Below the pieces are notes generated by a model, which saw only the letters and a program-made list of their open reading frames with translations, made no database searches and was not told the origin of the DNA. The position numbers and the translations under genes are program-made. A DNA stretch of 64,000 bases from Echinococcus granulosus (taxonomy: Eukaryota > Platyhelminthes > Cestoda > Cyclophyllidea > Taeniidae): contig NW_020170401.1 of NCBI RefSeq assembly GCF_000524195.1, positions 76,657-140,656 of the forward strand. Direction: 5' to 3'. Positions 10,558 to 21,500 of the stretch are shown one piece after another (the stretch's first letter is position 1; the number at the start of each line of letters is the position of its first letter).

Positions 10558-12987
10558 ATGTCAACCATCAACGATTGCATCAAAGCTGGACTTTTGTGGT
10601 CCGATTTGCCTGAAACTATTAAGGCTACATTGAATCAAGATACGGCGGAATACGATGTGCGCGTTCTCGTCTATTTTCTACAAAATCAGCTGGAGTACTC
10701 GGGTGAATTAATAAGAAAAGTACCCATATCCTTACCGTTTTTTAAGCTTTGGTAGATTGTCCGCAGCGAAAGGACCTATTATCGTCAACTGGTGCAGTAT
10801 AGCTCTCAACAAATGATGTTATTTCCCTATCACCTGCAACGGAAAATCGTGCCCGGTTTGAATATAACTCCTTTTAAATATTACAGGAATATTGTCCACC
10901 AAACAATGCTTTCTGAACTCTCATACGATCGATTACCAAATTTTACTGCTGCTGACTGTTTTCAAATCCTTGGAATTGGTAGGAATGAATATATGGATCT
11001 ATTAAACGCTTACAAGGGAAGATTATGTTCACCCAAATCTGGCCTCATTGATACTCCTTCCTCGGTTCTTGACGAATTACTCCCCAAAGCCCCTCGTAAT
11101 TTTATGCATCTTCAGCCCTGGTTTATCGTTAGAGTCGGTTCCATCAGCAACGCCGATGTTGAGGCCAATACACCCTATGTTCAATCTATTCTTGATAGGA
11201 TAATTGATAATGATCGCCCGCCCGATACTGGTCAGGTCGGCCCCGGCCTCCGAGTTTCCGAAATACCCATTGATGTTTTCCAAAATCTTTATCAGCGTGG
11301 TCTGATTTATGTCGAAGTTCCGGTTCTTGAAACTGATTGTCTTTTTGTTCCCACTCTCGCTGGGTTTATCATGAACCGAGTTAGTGGAGATAGTTATGAA
11401 ACCTTACTTTACAAGATTTTTGTGTCTCTTGATCCCCAGTCTTGTGTTTGTCAATTAGCTGCAGATCTGGGTGTCGGACTAGATTTCGTAATCAACGCCG
11501 CCTCATTGTTCGTTCGTCTTGGTTTCGCCTGTAAAAGTGACTCCGTTTCTGACCCAGTTGGTGTTGGGAAAAGCCAAGATAATGCCTCTATTACCGAGCC
11601 TGAAGGCACATCACCCTCTCTTAAAGCCAAAAAAATTGCCTTTGTCTTCGATTCTTCCATAACAGCCTACCTCATGTTGGGAAATCTTTCAGCAGACTTG
11701 AAAAAACATTCCGTTACTATGTTTGAAGTCGGTAAACTTACTGGTGATTCACTTAGTGCCTTCTATAAAGAAGTTTCGTCTTTATCCCATTCGGCTGAAC
11801 AGGATGTCGGTATCTACTACGAACACGCAAAGTGTCTAAGCCAAACAATGCGTTACATTTCCGTTGCTCAAACCTCAAATAAGACTGACTTCCGATACCT
11901 GGATCTGGTGAGATCCGGTTCTCTGGCCTCACTGGAACCCACTACGCGGTGTCGAATCTTGTCAAAAAACTACAGTCTTATTGTCTGTACGGCCCCGCTT
12001 TCTTACGAGGAATCACGGGTTTTGTGTTCGGATTGGCCCCTCATCTTAGGGCCTCCGATCCCCGAAATCTGCTCTCCATGGTTTCGCCTCTTTATTTCTT
12101 ACACTGCAGGTAGCGGTGGTACGCCCTCACTCCTTCTCTGTCGTGGAACTCACGTCACAAAATTGCCCCCACCTCTCTCTTGCTTCTCGAAATTCCTCGT
12201 CACTTCGTGGGGACATGACCCTGTTCTCATGGATATCTACGCCCTCTTCTATTCCATAAATGATCTCACCGCTAATTTTCCCGTCCTCATTCAGGCCTAC
12301 GACGATCGTGATAATGACCTTCCCCTGCATCAGCACTTTCTTCCCCTGCCTATTTCATCTGATTTTCTCGAACGAATGAGTCATAAACTCGTTTGGCTAG
12401 AGCGTATATCGAAGAGCATAGACATCACCACTCTCGTGGGGTATCTTTCTCTTCTTTTTCCAGATGGGAAATCGGAGGTGGACAGTGAAGCACAGCACGC
12501 TGACATGGAGTCCGCAAATGAGATATTCGGTGGGGGGAGCCTGTACCAACAGAACGCTTCCCAGTTTCTTGAACATTCCATCGTTGACCCACGCGTGGTG
12601 TTAACGGAGGGCGCACTTGAGGGCGCTATCGGTGCCGGTCGATCCGTTCGCTTACTGAGTGTCCATTTGGGCATCCCACTGTTCAATTCCACACTAAATG
12701 ATGCTATCTTCGAGAGGATGAGCCATCTCCACGACGAGCCTCAGTTGGATCTTCTACCTTCAGAGGTGCGCTCTCGACTTTCTGCAGCGAATAATGCGTT
12801 GCAGAAAGGTCTTGTGGAGTTCATAAAATCCGCTGGGGGAGTTTATGTGCTCAATGGCCTTTCCGTGATACTGGATGACAGTCTGGCAGGTAGTTGTGGT
12901 GACAAGGTGTCCACACCTCCATTGCCACTTCCGTCGAAGTCGTTGTGTTGTTCGTGTGAGGGTGACTTAGAGGAGTGGGAAAACTAG
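10558..12987 (+). CDS. FAM91A1: FAM91A1 homologue
   Basis: Two exons, 10558-10719 and 10756-12987, with a 36 bp phase-0 intron, encode 797 aa (human 838). Strong family blocks include LPNFTAADCFQILGIGRNEY, FIMNRVSGDSYETLLYKIFVS, DSSITAYLMLGNLS, TMFEVGKL, PEICSPWFRLFI, TSWGHDPVL and the C-terminal GIPLF. The N-terminal WSDLPETIK matches the human start region, supporting the chosen ATG. FAM91A1 binds TBC1D23 and the WDR11 complex and captures endosome-derived vesicles at golgins on the trans-Golgi. About 92% of the coding sequence is one uninterrupted exon. The gene converges on NUP58, with 1.75 kb between stop codons. Confidence 0.97.
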
Positions 12988-14699
12988 GACGGAGGTAGGA
13001 ATCATTATCTCCACTGCTTTTTTTACTTTTTGTCACCCCGCCTGTCTCCGGATATCACTTCCTTTTTTATGGATCGTCAATTTTTTCGCATGAAATCAAT
13101 TACTTATTTTTGAACTCTTTCCTCTATGATGTTATGCTGCCCAATTTTGGATGTTAGTTTCAGTCTGTATGGGGCTATTTAGACACAACAGTGAATGACC
13201 TTTATTAGGTGTAAAAATAGCGGGAAATTGTTGTGCACCATACAAGAAATTGGAAAATAACGGTGCTTAAACTAGATCGACTTGCTTCTAAAGTAGCTTT
13301 TGCTTCAAAGCCAGACTTCGAGAAGGCTGGGCTTGGTTAGTAGATTAGGAATGTGGGCCCATCCCTACCGCAAAATGTAGGCTTAAAACGAGTACGTTGC
13401 CATCCTCGTGGATTCACACTGCATTTTCTTATCTAAATCGTGCAGTAGGGGGTACCTGCATCAATACTTGCAAAAATTTGTTCATATTTTAGGGCAAGCC
13501 TACAATTTAGATACATTCTGCATGGAATTATGAGACAAGAGGATGTAGTTGGAGAAATTGTGGAATTACCCTTGAAGTGAGGAATTACCACGCACGGAAG
13601 TTAATGTTGTTGTCGCTGGTTCTTATCAGGGGATGTCGGAAAACGAGACAGTATTGTATCAGATAATCCCCAAGTTTCGGTTAATACTTCCTCAGTAGGC
13701 CAATTCATTGATATAATCTACGCCTTTTCTCGTCAGAAGAAATAATAATTGGGCATAAAATGGGTCAGAACCCCATTTTTGCAAGTGAAAATACGTTACA
13801 ATTGACAAAAATAGGAAATTCTAGAGTTTGTGTGGGGATCTTGCCACCTTACCATACAATAAACGGAGCTAGTAAAACGCGTGTATTGGTGGATATCCCC
13901 TTAGTAGAACAGGCTGTCTCGTCTCCGTTGCCTCTTGTTAGAATTTATTATAAATTAGGCCACGGTAAGTCAAATAACTCTTGAATATCTCTTAGTGTGC
14001 TCATAACCAATCCACTGGTCAGGTACGAAAAACGAAGAATTAGATCCCAGAAAAGGTGTACACATTCTGGGCCATTAAACTACCGCTGAATCGCAGGTAA
14101 CACGTAGACAGGTCAGAAAATCTGCGTTGGCAAATTGAGTCTAAAGAGAGTATCTAAAAACGTTATCTTTCAAATTCCTTGATTGCCTTTTTAGAAGATT
14201 TGATTCAAAAATCAAATCAACAAGTTGGGATTAGGCCCTTTGTTTTACTTTCCCAAAAAGGCACCAAAGTGTTCTGTAATGCCACAAAATCCCAGATAGA
14301 TATGCGACGACAACTGCTGAATGTTGACTTCCGTAAGAAGGGGCATGGACTGTTTCTAGACACACACCCCCTAATTGCAAGTGAAGATTGGGATTGTCAC
14401 CAAGGTGGGTCAAAGAAAACAATGATCAGGCGCGAAAACACACCAATACATCTAGTGCTAGCAAAAGTTTTCAAGAACGCCATGGGACTGATTGACAGTA
14501 TGTTCTCAAAGAAAGCGATCACCCAGGCATCACAAATGAGGAGGTCAAATTATCAAGATGGATCCAGATCAAAATAAAGCCTAAACATTCGCCATCAAAG
14601 TGCTTTACATGCAGTACCTGTTACCACAGGCTAGCAACGGGATTGTGGTAACTGACTGGGGCCTAACAACAGGGGATGTGCACAAATAAAAAGGCCTAA
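12988..14699. other. Convergent intergenic region with one orphan ORF
   Basis: This holds the 3' UTRs of FAM91A1 and NUP58. A 132-codon plus-strand reading frame at 14179-14577 is the only sizeable ORF. It is basic, unrecognised and begins at a TTG rather than an ATG, so I treat it as probably non-coding. A short hairpin, GATTTGAT then a 6-base loop then ATCAAATC, lies at 14197-14218. Nothing else was recognised. Confidence 0.5.
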
Positions 14700-14705
14700 T
14701 TTATT
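14700..14705 (-). terminator. Poly(A) signal of NUP58
   Basis: AATAAA on the minus strand, 28 bp beyond the NUP58 stop codon, implying a very short 3' UTR. Confidence 0.7.
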
Positions 14706-14733
14706 TACACCAACACAAGTGTGAACAGTTGTT

Positions 14734-16103
14734 TTATTTGGCAGCAAAAAGACTTGGTCTTGTGACCGCCGGCGAGCCAAAAATCGATCCGCCTGTTGTC
14801 GCCCCGAACCCAAAACTCCCCGCAGTCGTGGTTGCTGTCGCAGGCAAAGCCGCCGCAGAAGCGGCACCGAATCCAAAGCCAGTGCCCGATGTCCCTGTGG
14901 AGGCCGTCGGTAGACCAAACGAAAATCCTGTGGCTGGTGTGGTGGTAGCGGTAGTTGCCGATCCGAAAGCCCCCAAAGTGAACCCACTGGTCGAAGTAGT
15001 GGTGGTGGGAGGTGCGGCTGAGCCGAATGTGAAGGGACCAGAGGTAGCTACCGGCTTTAACGCCGAAAAGAAGCTACTCGCTGTGGTCGTTGTAGCTGTG
15101 AGGAATAAGGGGTTTTATTCCCCTGAATCAATAGAAGAGTTTGAGGGCAAAAGGCGTTTAACTAACTCGTAGGAGGTTGTAAAGCGCTCCCAGTGGCTAA
15201 AGGAAGGCCTGTAGTCGCTGTAACACCGCTTGGGCTGGCTAGTGACACAGTTGTGGTGAAGGGCGGGGGTCCATATGGCGTAGCAACGCTCGTCCTCTCA
15301 GAGTCGAAGAGAAATTTGTCAAAAGGAGACATGGAGTTATTGGTGCTAGGTGAGTCAAAAAAGGCTGTCTTTACATCCGGATTTCGACGTTGGCGAAGGA
15401 GCTGTGTCTTTGAAAGCTAGACGAAAGCATGAGGAGGGGGTAATCTTACACTCAATTCCTCATTCAATGTGTACAGTTGAGCAGCAAGCGACATAAATTG
15501 GTCATCCAGTGTCCGAAGAACGTCCGCCAACTCCTTCGGCGTCAAAGAGGCTTTTGCATGGGAGGACAGGGAGCCTTCGATAGCCTCTACTTGCTGTTTG
15601 TACGTTTGAACACGATGGCCAAAAGAGGAGATACAGTTTTTGAAATACCTAATATCGGTGAATGAGTCAAATTCACTCCATTACTCGGTGAGCTCAGAAG
15701 TATTTTGGGCAAAATCGCAGGTCATGTCGAGGGATCGTTGAATGATGCTGGAATTTCTTTCAAGCTTCAAGACTTCATCACTCATGTGGGAAGATTTTAC
15801 GCTTTGGCGTCGAAGCTCCGATAAGATACACGTCACTGAACGTTGCAACTCCGAGAGTTCTGACAATAAGTCATCGAAAGACTTGTTGGATATGTTAATT
15901 ATTTCGTCACGCTGTCGTCTTTGGTCAGCGAAGTATTTCCTTCAAAGAATCGTTTCAAAATGAAATGCCGTACTTCAAATCCTCAACCAGTTTTAGTATT
16001 TCAGGAGAGACTTGAGTGTCCTTTTGCGCCTTTGAATCCCTAACATAAGCAAAACAGTCATTAAACCTTACAACAATCCTGTAAACGTGGCCGAAAGCGA
16101 CAT
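14734..16103 (-). CDS. NUP58: Nucleoporin NUP58 (p58/p45)
   Basis: Six exons: 16072-16103, 15974-16039, 15685-15939, 15450-15648, 15167-15416 and 14734-15095. Introns are 32, 34, 36, 33 and 71 bp with matching phases, giving 387 aa (human about 599). The first residues (MSLSATFTGLLDSKAQKD) lead directly into the coiled coil (LKLVEDLKKYFADQRRQRDE, LTEYFKNCISSF, YKQQVEAIEG, LDDQFMSLAAQL), which aligns with the human alpha-helical region. An FG-rich C-terminus (GFTLGAFG, GFSFGL, GFGFGA, SFGFGATTGGSIFG) follows. NUP58 pairs with NUP54 and NUP62 in the central transport channel of the nuclear pore. The long N-terminal FG domain of the vertebrate protein is missing. The start ATG lies in a 32-nt exon; a longer N-terminus from upstream exons is not excluded, but no FG-coding sequence is visible in the 2.4 kb upstream. 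Confidence 0.92.
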
Positions 16104-16891
16104 TGCATAAATCGCAGATGAAGATCCTACAGTTTTGATGCACCACAAGCGCACATGACCAATTATAACGAATTTTCCCGATTATGTCAAAAAGATGTTC
16201 ACCCAAAAATTCTGTCTCCAAAAAGCAACGTTTTAATTTTACTAGTTTTGGCTTGTTGTCTCTAAAAAGAAAGAGTGAAGATCTGAGTATTACAGCCTGA
16301 ATGGAGTTTTGTTTACCTAAAATCAGTGCATCCCATAGATACAAATGCGATTCAATTAGTTTTAGCAGACTTCTTAGTCATTGCAAATGTTGCCAAACTA
16401 CTTGATTTATATGCCACTGCCTGACGTTGGTATACGTCTTTCTTGTTGAGGCATAAATCTTGTCCATGAATAAAGTAAAATAAGCGTCTTACTATTGAGG
16501 AGATAATACAGTTTTTTAAATAAAAAAGTGTAAAAGTGTAAGTCGGTTTAGAATCAAAATGAGTAATATGGTTTTAGTGTTGCCAAATTTTTCCCATATG
16601 CCAAAAACAAGGATGTCGCTGCACTGCATTTTACACGTTTTCTGGTTTGTGCTTCTTAGCCTAGAAAAGGGTTTCATTTAATTTGATTAGATTATCACGT
16701 TGTTATCAAGCTCTTGTTCTTTGCGTGATAAGTGCTAATTAGTTTGATATGAATGCCACAAAGTGGAATTCCAACCTTCCTAGACATCGCTAATTATCAA
16801 CATCTCAATATTTTGGCCAATATCGGTGTCCCTCGATCAGTAATCACGATGTAGTATGTGCTCTAAATGGCAACCGTAAACCAGAGACGAC

Positions 16892-17091
16892 TGTAGTGTC
16901 CTGAGACTCCCTGAATGCGAAAGAAGACACAACACTTGGGCAGAATATATAAATATTCAGCACGGAGAAGGTGTGTGAGCTGTTGACCTGGCCCAAAAAG
17001 CCAGTCCACCCAGCGAGGTACATGGGGGCTAATTCAAAGTCCAAAAGTGGCGTCTCACCAGAACCGAGGGATAAGACACTATCGTATTACA
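16892..17091 (+). mobile_element. Solo LTR (TRIM-like), copy 2
   Basis: A 200 bp element starting TGTAGTG and ending GTATTACA, flanked by a perfect 4-bp duplication, CGAC, at 16888-16891 and 17092-17095. It is more diverged than copies 3 and 4, so probably older. It shares the AATATATAAATATTCAGCACGG core. Confidence 0.88.
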
Positions 17092-17989
17092 CGACAGTAA
17101 TTGAACCTTATTATGAGTGGAAATGTATTTAGCCAAGTCGGCGCAGATGTGATTTGTCTATTTATTCAGTGTTGTACAATTTTTGCTACGTACAACTGCA
17201 TCATAATGATAAAGTGTGGACGACAGGTACACTTCCTACATCAAATAGCATAGGGAATTTGGTTGTTTGGCCTTTTTTTGTTTGTCGTTTACTTTATCAC
17301 ATTAAATTCAGGTTTTTAGTAAAAAAATAATTGAGATGTCATTTGTTTGTTTAATTGGGGTCGCCGTGTACTCGCAGTAGAAAGCTTGTTACTGAAATTT
17401 TCCTTGTTCTGTGACGTTAGTGTTTAATAAGAAGCCAATTGCCTTTTCGGTAAATTTCCTTTCACTAGCTTTAACAATGTAGCCTCCTTAGTATTCCAGT
17501 AGAGTTCAGATGCCATTAACACATCCTGAAAGCCATGCCACAAGTTAAGACCATAATATATGTGGCCTCATGATTGCTTACATAGGTAAACGAAGAATAG
17601 GACCACCGTACTAGACAAGAAATTTTATTTTGGACTAACTACGCAGCTCATATACGCAAGCTTTAATTAATTCACCTTGTTTGATGGGTTCCCGAAACAA
17701 TTCCATTGTACTTACAACCACTTGAGGGGCAAAAAAACTTTTATTTAAAAGTTGGCCATGTATTAAAAAAGGCGTTTTTGACCTAAACTTATCTATTCTT
17801 GACAATGGTTCCCTGTTTAACACTGCAATGTGCGAGCCAGTTGTACTTATTCTTCTAACCTCAAATGACCTTTAGAACAATCTTGCCTTACTAAGATAAT
17901 AAATTTGCATAAATGCATTAGTGTTTATTTTTTTGATGAATTAGAGTCAATGTTAGCCATTTAGTTCATGAGTAATTAGTTATACGTTG

Positions 17990-18187
17990 TGTAGCGTCCC
18001 GAGACTCCCTGAAGACGAAAGAAGACAAAATACTCGGGCAGAATATATATATTCAGCACGGAGAAGGTGTCTGGGCTATTGGCATGGCCCAAAAGGCCAG
18101 CCCACCCAGCGAGGTACAAGGGGGCTAATTCAAAGTACAAAAGTGGCGCCTCACCAGAACCGAGGGATAAACCACTATCGTATTACA
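17990..18187 (+). mobile_element. Solo LTR (TRIM-like), copy 3
   Basis: A 198 bp element starting TGTAGCGTCC and ending GTATTACA, flanked by a 4-bp duplication, GTTG, at 17986-17989 and 18188-18191. It lies 898 bp after copy 2 in the same orientation. Because each copy has its own matched duplication, these are two independent solo LTRs and not the two ends of one element. Confidence 0.9.
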
Positions 18188-18581
18188 GTTGTTTCATGAT
18201 TAACATCTAGTGTAATACTCCTAATGTGTCCATTTTGTCAACTTGTTATTACTTTTTAAAAATTGTCAAATGGCAAATTTAAAAACTTATGTATGGTGGA
18301 CTGTTAAACAATTATTAATCACAAAAATTCCGAATGGGTTAGCATTAAAACATCTTATTTCTGGCAACCATGAGATTGCTCGCAAATCACATAATGAGTA
18401 TGGACAAATATTTTGAGTTTCCACAAGCAAATTGATTAGTTCCTTATTGATGTACAGAATAATTTTAACGACTTTTAGGCATTCGCGGCGCAACTTGATT
18501 AATAGCGGGAATTCTCTTTAACCAATAGGATTGTTCCTTGGGCAGAGTTGTATTCGGGGGTTTCGTTGGTGGTGGAGTCGA

Positions 18582-21500
18582 ATGGCAGCGGCTTTATCCA
18601 GTGAAATCAGCTACGAGAGTATTTTAGCTCGGACCGCAAGTTATAACAGGCAGTTACAAACCGACAAAAAGAATCGATTGCCTTTTTTGGACAACGCCAC
18701 TGGAATAGCTCAAAGGCCCTGCTATTTACAGCGAAAAGACGAAGAACGGTACCTTAGTCCCCTGAATGACAAAGTCTTTGCATACTACCCCCAAAGATGG
18801 AAAAAGACAAAAAAGAATGTTATTTCCCACAGCTCTGTTGTGCGCTCTGTTGACCAGTACAACAACAATGCTCGAGCAGGTAATGTAAAATCGTGTTTTG
18901 GCCAATCTTCCTTCAGCTGATTTGTTTTCAGGTGGTGGTCTTTCAGCCCAAGATGCATTATGGCGTGAGTTGGATGATGAGGATAGCCATAGCACATGGG
19001 CTACAAACCCTGTGTATGACATCGATTCGGAGGGTAGTGAATTAGCCGACGAGACTTATGGCGGTCGTCGTAAGAAACGAAGAACAAGAGTTAGCCGGTT
19101 GCTTTGACTTTTACTAGTCAATTTAGGGCCCACGTTCCGCTAGACCGAACGCGAATCAAGGTCTTACTCCTACCGGTCGTAGGCGAGCCGCCACTAATTC
19201 CTACTATTCCAACTACACTAATGGCAGCATAGTTTATGACGAAGAATCCAACGACAAGTTTCCAAATCCCCAATTCGTCTGCGAGGCCTGCGGCATGCGC
19301 TACAAAACAAAGACCGGCCTCAATTATCACTACAACTCTCAACACGTGGCCAATAATTCTCATGTTTGCTAAATTACCTAACACGACATTTTCTTGTAGT
19401 CAAAAAAACCTAATCAGCTTTCGACTGTAAGAAACAATCAGTCCCTTCCTCACACATCTGTCAACACGGGTCTCCTCTCTGCTCTAATTGAAAACACTCC
19501 GAGGGATAAAGACCGATCAACGTCTTATAACAGCAATTCGCGGAATCTACCGAGCACAAGTGAGTGTATTCCAAAGTGTAGACTTGGAGTATGTATTCTC
19601 CCGCAATTCCTGCTGTGCTCAGGCTAGTCTATGTGGTGTTAACGAGCGGGTTTTTGTGCCCTTTTCAGTGCTTATCCGTAAGGGCTAAGGAGCGGACTGG
19701 CGTTGGGGGGAACCACCTGCGAAGGCAGTCAGCCAATCAGTCACCTCAAAAAACAATCCTAAAACACACCTATCTACTTACACAGTTGTACGCAGAATTA
19801 TGTAAAGGTACATGTAGAGAGTGGTACTTCTTAATACGCTAGAACTCCACTCTCCACCCGCTTGACTAACTAACTGTTGCCATCATCTTTAAAAATGAAG
19901 CAAAGGATGCAGTCTGATGTGCTGAACCAGGTGGCCCCTACGCCTTTAACCTCACTCCTACCCTTGCTCCTTTTACTCCCTTTTGATCCTTTACCTCCCT
20001 TACTCCCTTCCGCCTCACTCTGATTTCTTGGTTTTATCTTGCGCGTGCTTCCTTGTTTGCTGTGGGTCACACCGTTGCTCCCTTCGGTTGTTTTTTACAC
20101 ATCTGGACTTGGACACGTGTGTGCGGACAGTTCGTCTGCACAGCCACACCTCAAGTGCTTTCGTTTATTCCTCTCTTTTTGCCTCCTTTTTTTCACATTT
20201 TGCTCGCGTTGAGATTGCTCAAATACATATTAACTTTATGCGATTGAAGTTTTGGCATTATTTGTGTTTTGTTCTTTTTTTTGCTAAGGAATGCTAAACA
20301 CTTGGTTGTATTTATTGAATCTTTTATTTATGGCTGTCTTGTGTCTATTCGAGTTCTCAATTGAAGCTCTCAACCTAAGGGTATTCGAGTCTGTAACTTC
20401 TTAGGCGGGTCAAAAATTCCAACGATACGTGCCAATCATTTCTATCCTCCGGAAATTGTTGTTCGTTATGTTTGAAGCCATTTGAGATCTTCAGGTTCCC
20501 AATTGAAACATTTTTAAGTGCTTTGGTAGCCTTATGGCATGCATTAAAATAAATCAAATATGCCCATCTCTGCAGCTGAACTTAGCCCTCAGTGGTTAAT
20601 TTCCAGTTGAAATGATCTTTATTGCCCTTGGTTTCTTCGTTTGACTTCATAAGCCCTTTCTTTAGGTCCATTTCAGCGTTATTCGGCCTCATGTTGGCTA
20701 TTAATCCTTAAGGATTTTTTTATCGAGTCATGTAAGTTCATTTATATACTTGAACGGTTTAAAGGCTATGATGCTCCATGTCAACACTTTGCATAACCTG
20801 ATAGTTGTCAACCCTGTTTGATGATGAGTTTGTCAAAATCCGTTGGGGTTAATTTAGCCGACTTCAGATGCTTTCATCTGTCTCTTTTCTTAACTTATGC
20901 AAGGACTATTCGAATTTGTGCCTTTATTCGATTATAACTATTGTTATCTGTCATCGATAAATTCCAAGCAGTTCTGATTTTACCATTCAACCCTTGTTAT
21001 GCTTGGATGACTTTTGAATGTGTTTCCTGCGTTTAAAGAGGTACTTTGAGGTGCGATTCTCCTCAGGATGTCAAGCGATGCGTTTAAGGTCTTCAAAATC
21101 TGAGTATCCTTATTAGTTTGACACACTGCAGTTGCGAGGTTCTTCATGTTAGGTTCAAGGAGACTACTGCGTTCCTTTTCACCCATCCTATCTCAGATCC
21201 TTATTGCAAAGGTCGATTTTTCCCATTTTAGTAGAATTTAGTTTTGTATTTATTATTTTGTACGTGGAGGTACTTAAAGTGAGGCAATCATTGTTAAATT
21301 GTTTGGGTTACTTTGGCGATCCCCAAGTTGTCGTCTCGGTCAATACGTAGGTAAACATTATACTGTATCTTTTCCTAACTCTATTCTTGAAATTAAAATA
21401 TTTATTTTGAATCCTGTCTTGTTTCCGGCATTGCGTTGGGGTCGAGTGCTTTTCTCTTCTTTCTGTCAACGCCACGATTGCCCAAGTATTTGCCTTTATG

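Larger units (their letters stand above)
16104..18581. other. Divergent intergenic region, NUP58 and DPF promoters
   Basis: About 2.5 kb between two divergent genes, AT-rich. Two solo LTRs in the same orientation (16892-17091 and 17990-18187) make up 16% of it. A plausible 5' UTR acceptor for NUP58 (CTCTTTCTTTTTAG on the minus strand) lies near 16265. No gene was recognised. Confidence 0.65.

Noticed and set aside
14179..14577. 132-codon plus-strand ORF between FAM91A1 and NUP58
   Set aside because: Starts at TTG, no recognised family and no promoter or splice context; probably chance.
14729..15172. 147-codon Val/Ala/Pro-rich plus-strand ORF
   Set aside because: It is the antisense shadow of the NUP58 FG-repeat exon.
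15661..15690. In-frame TAA in NUP58 suggesting a pseudogene
   Set aside because: The stop lies inside a 36 bp GT-AG intron (15649-15684); removing it restores the conserved TEYF junction.
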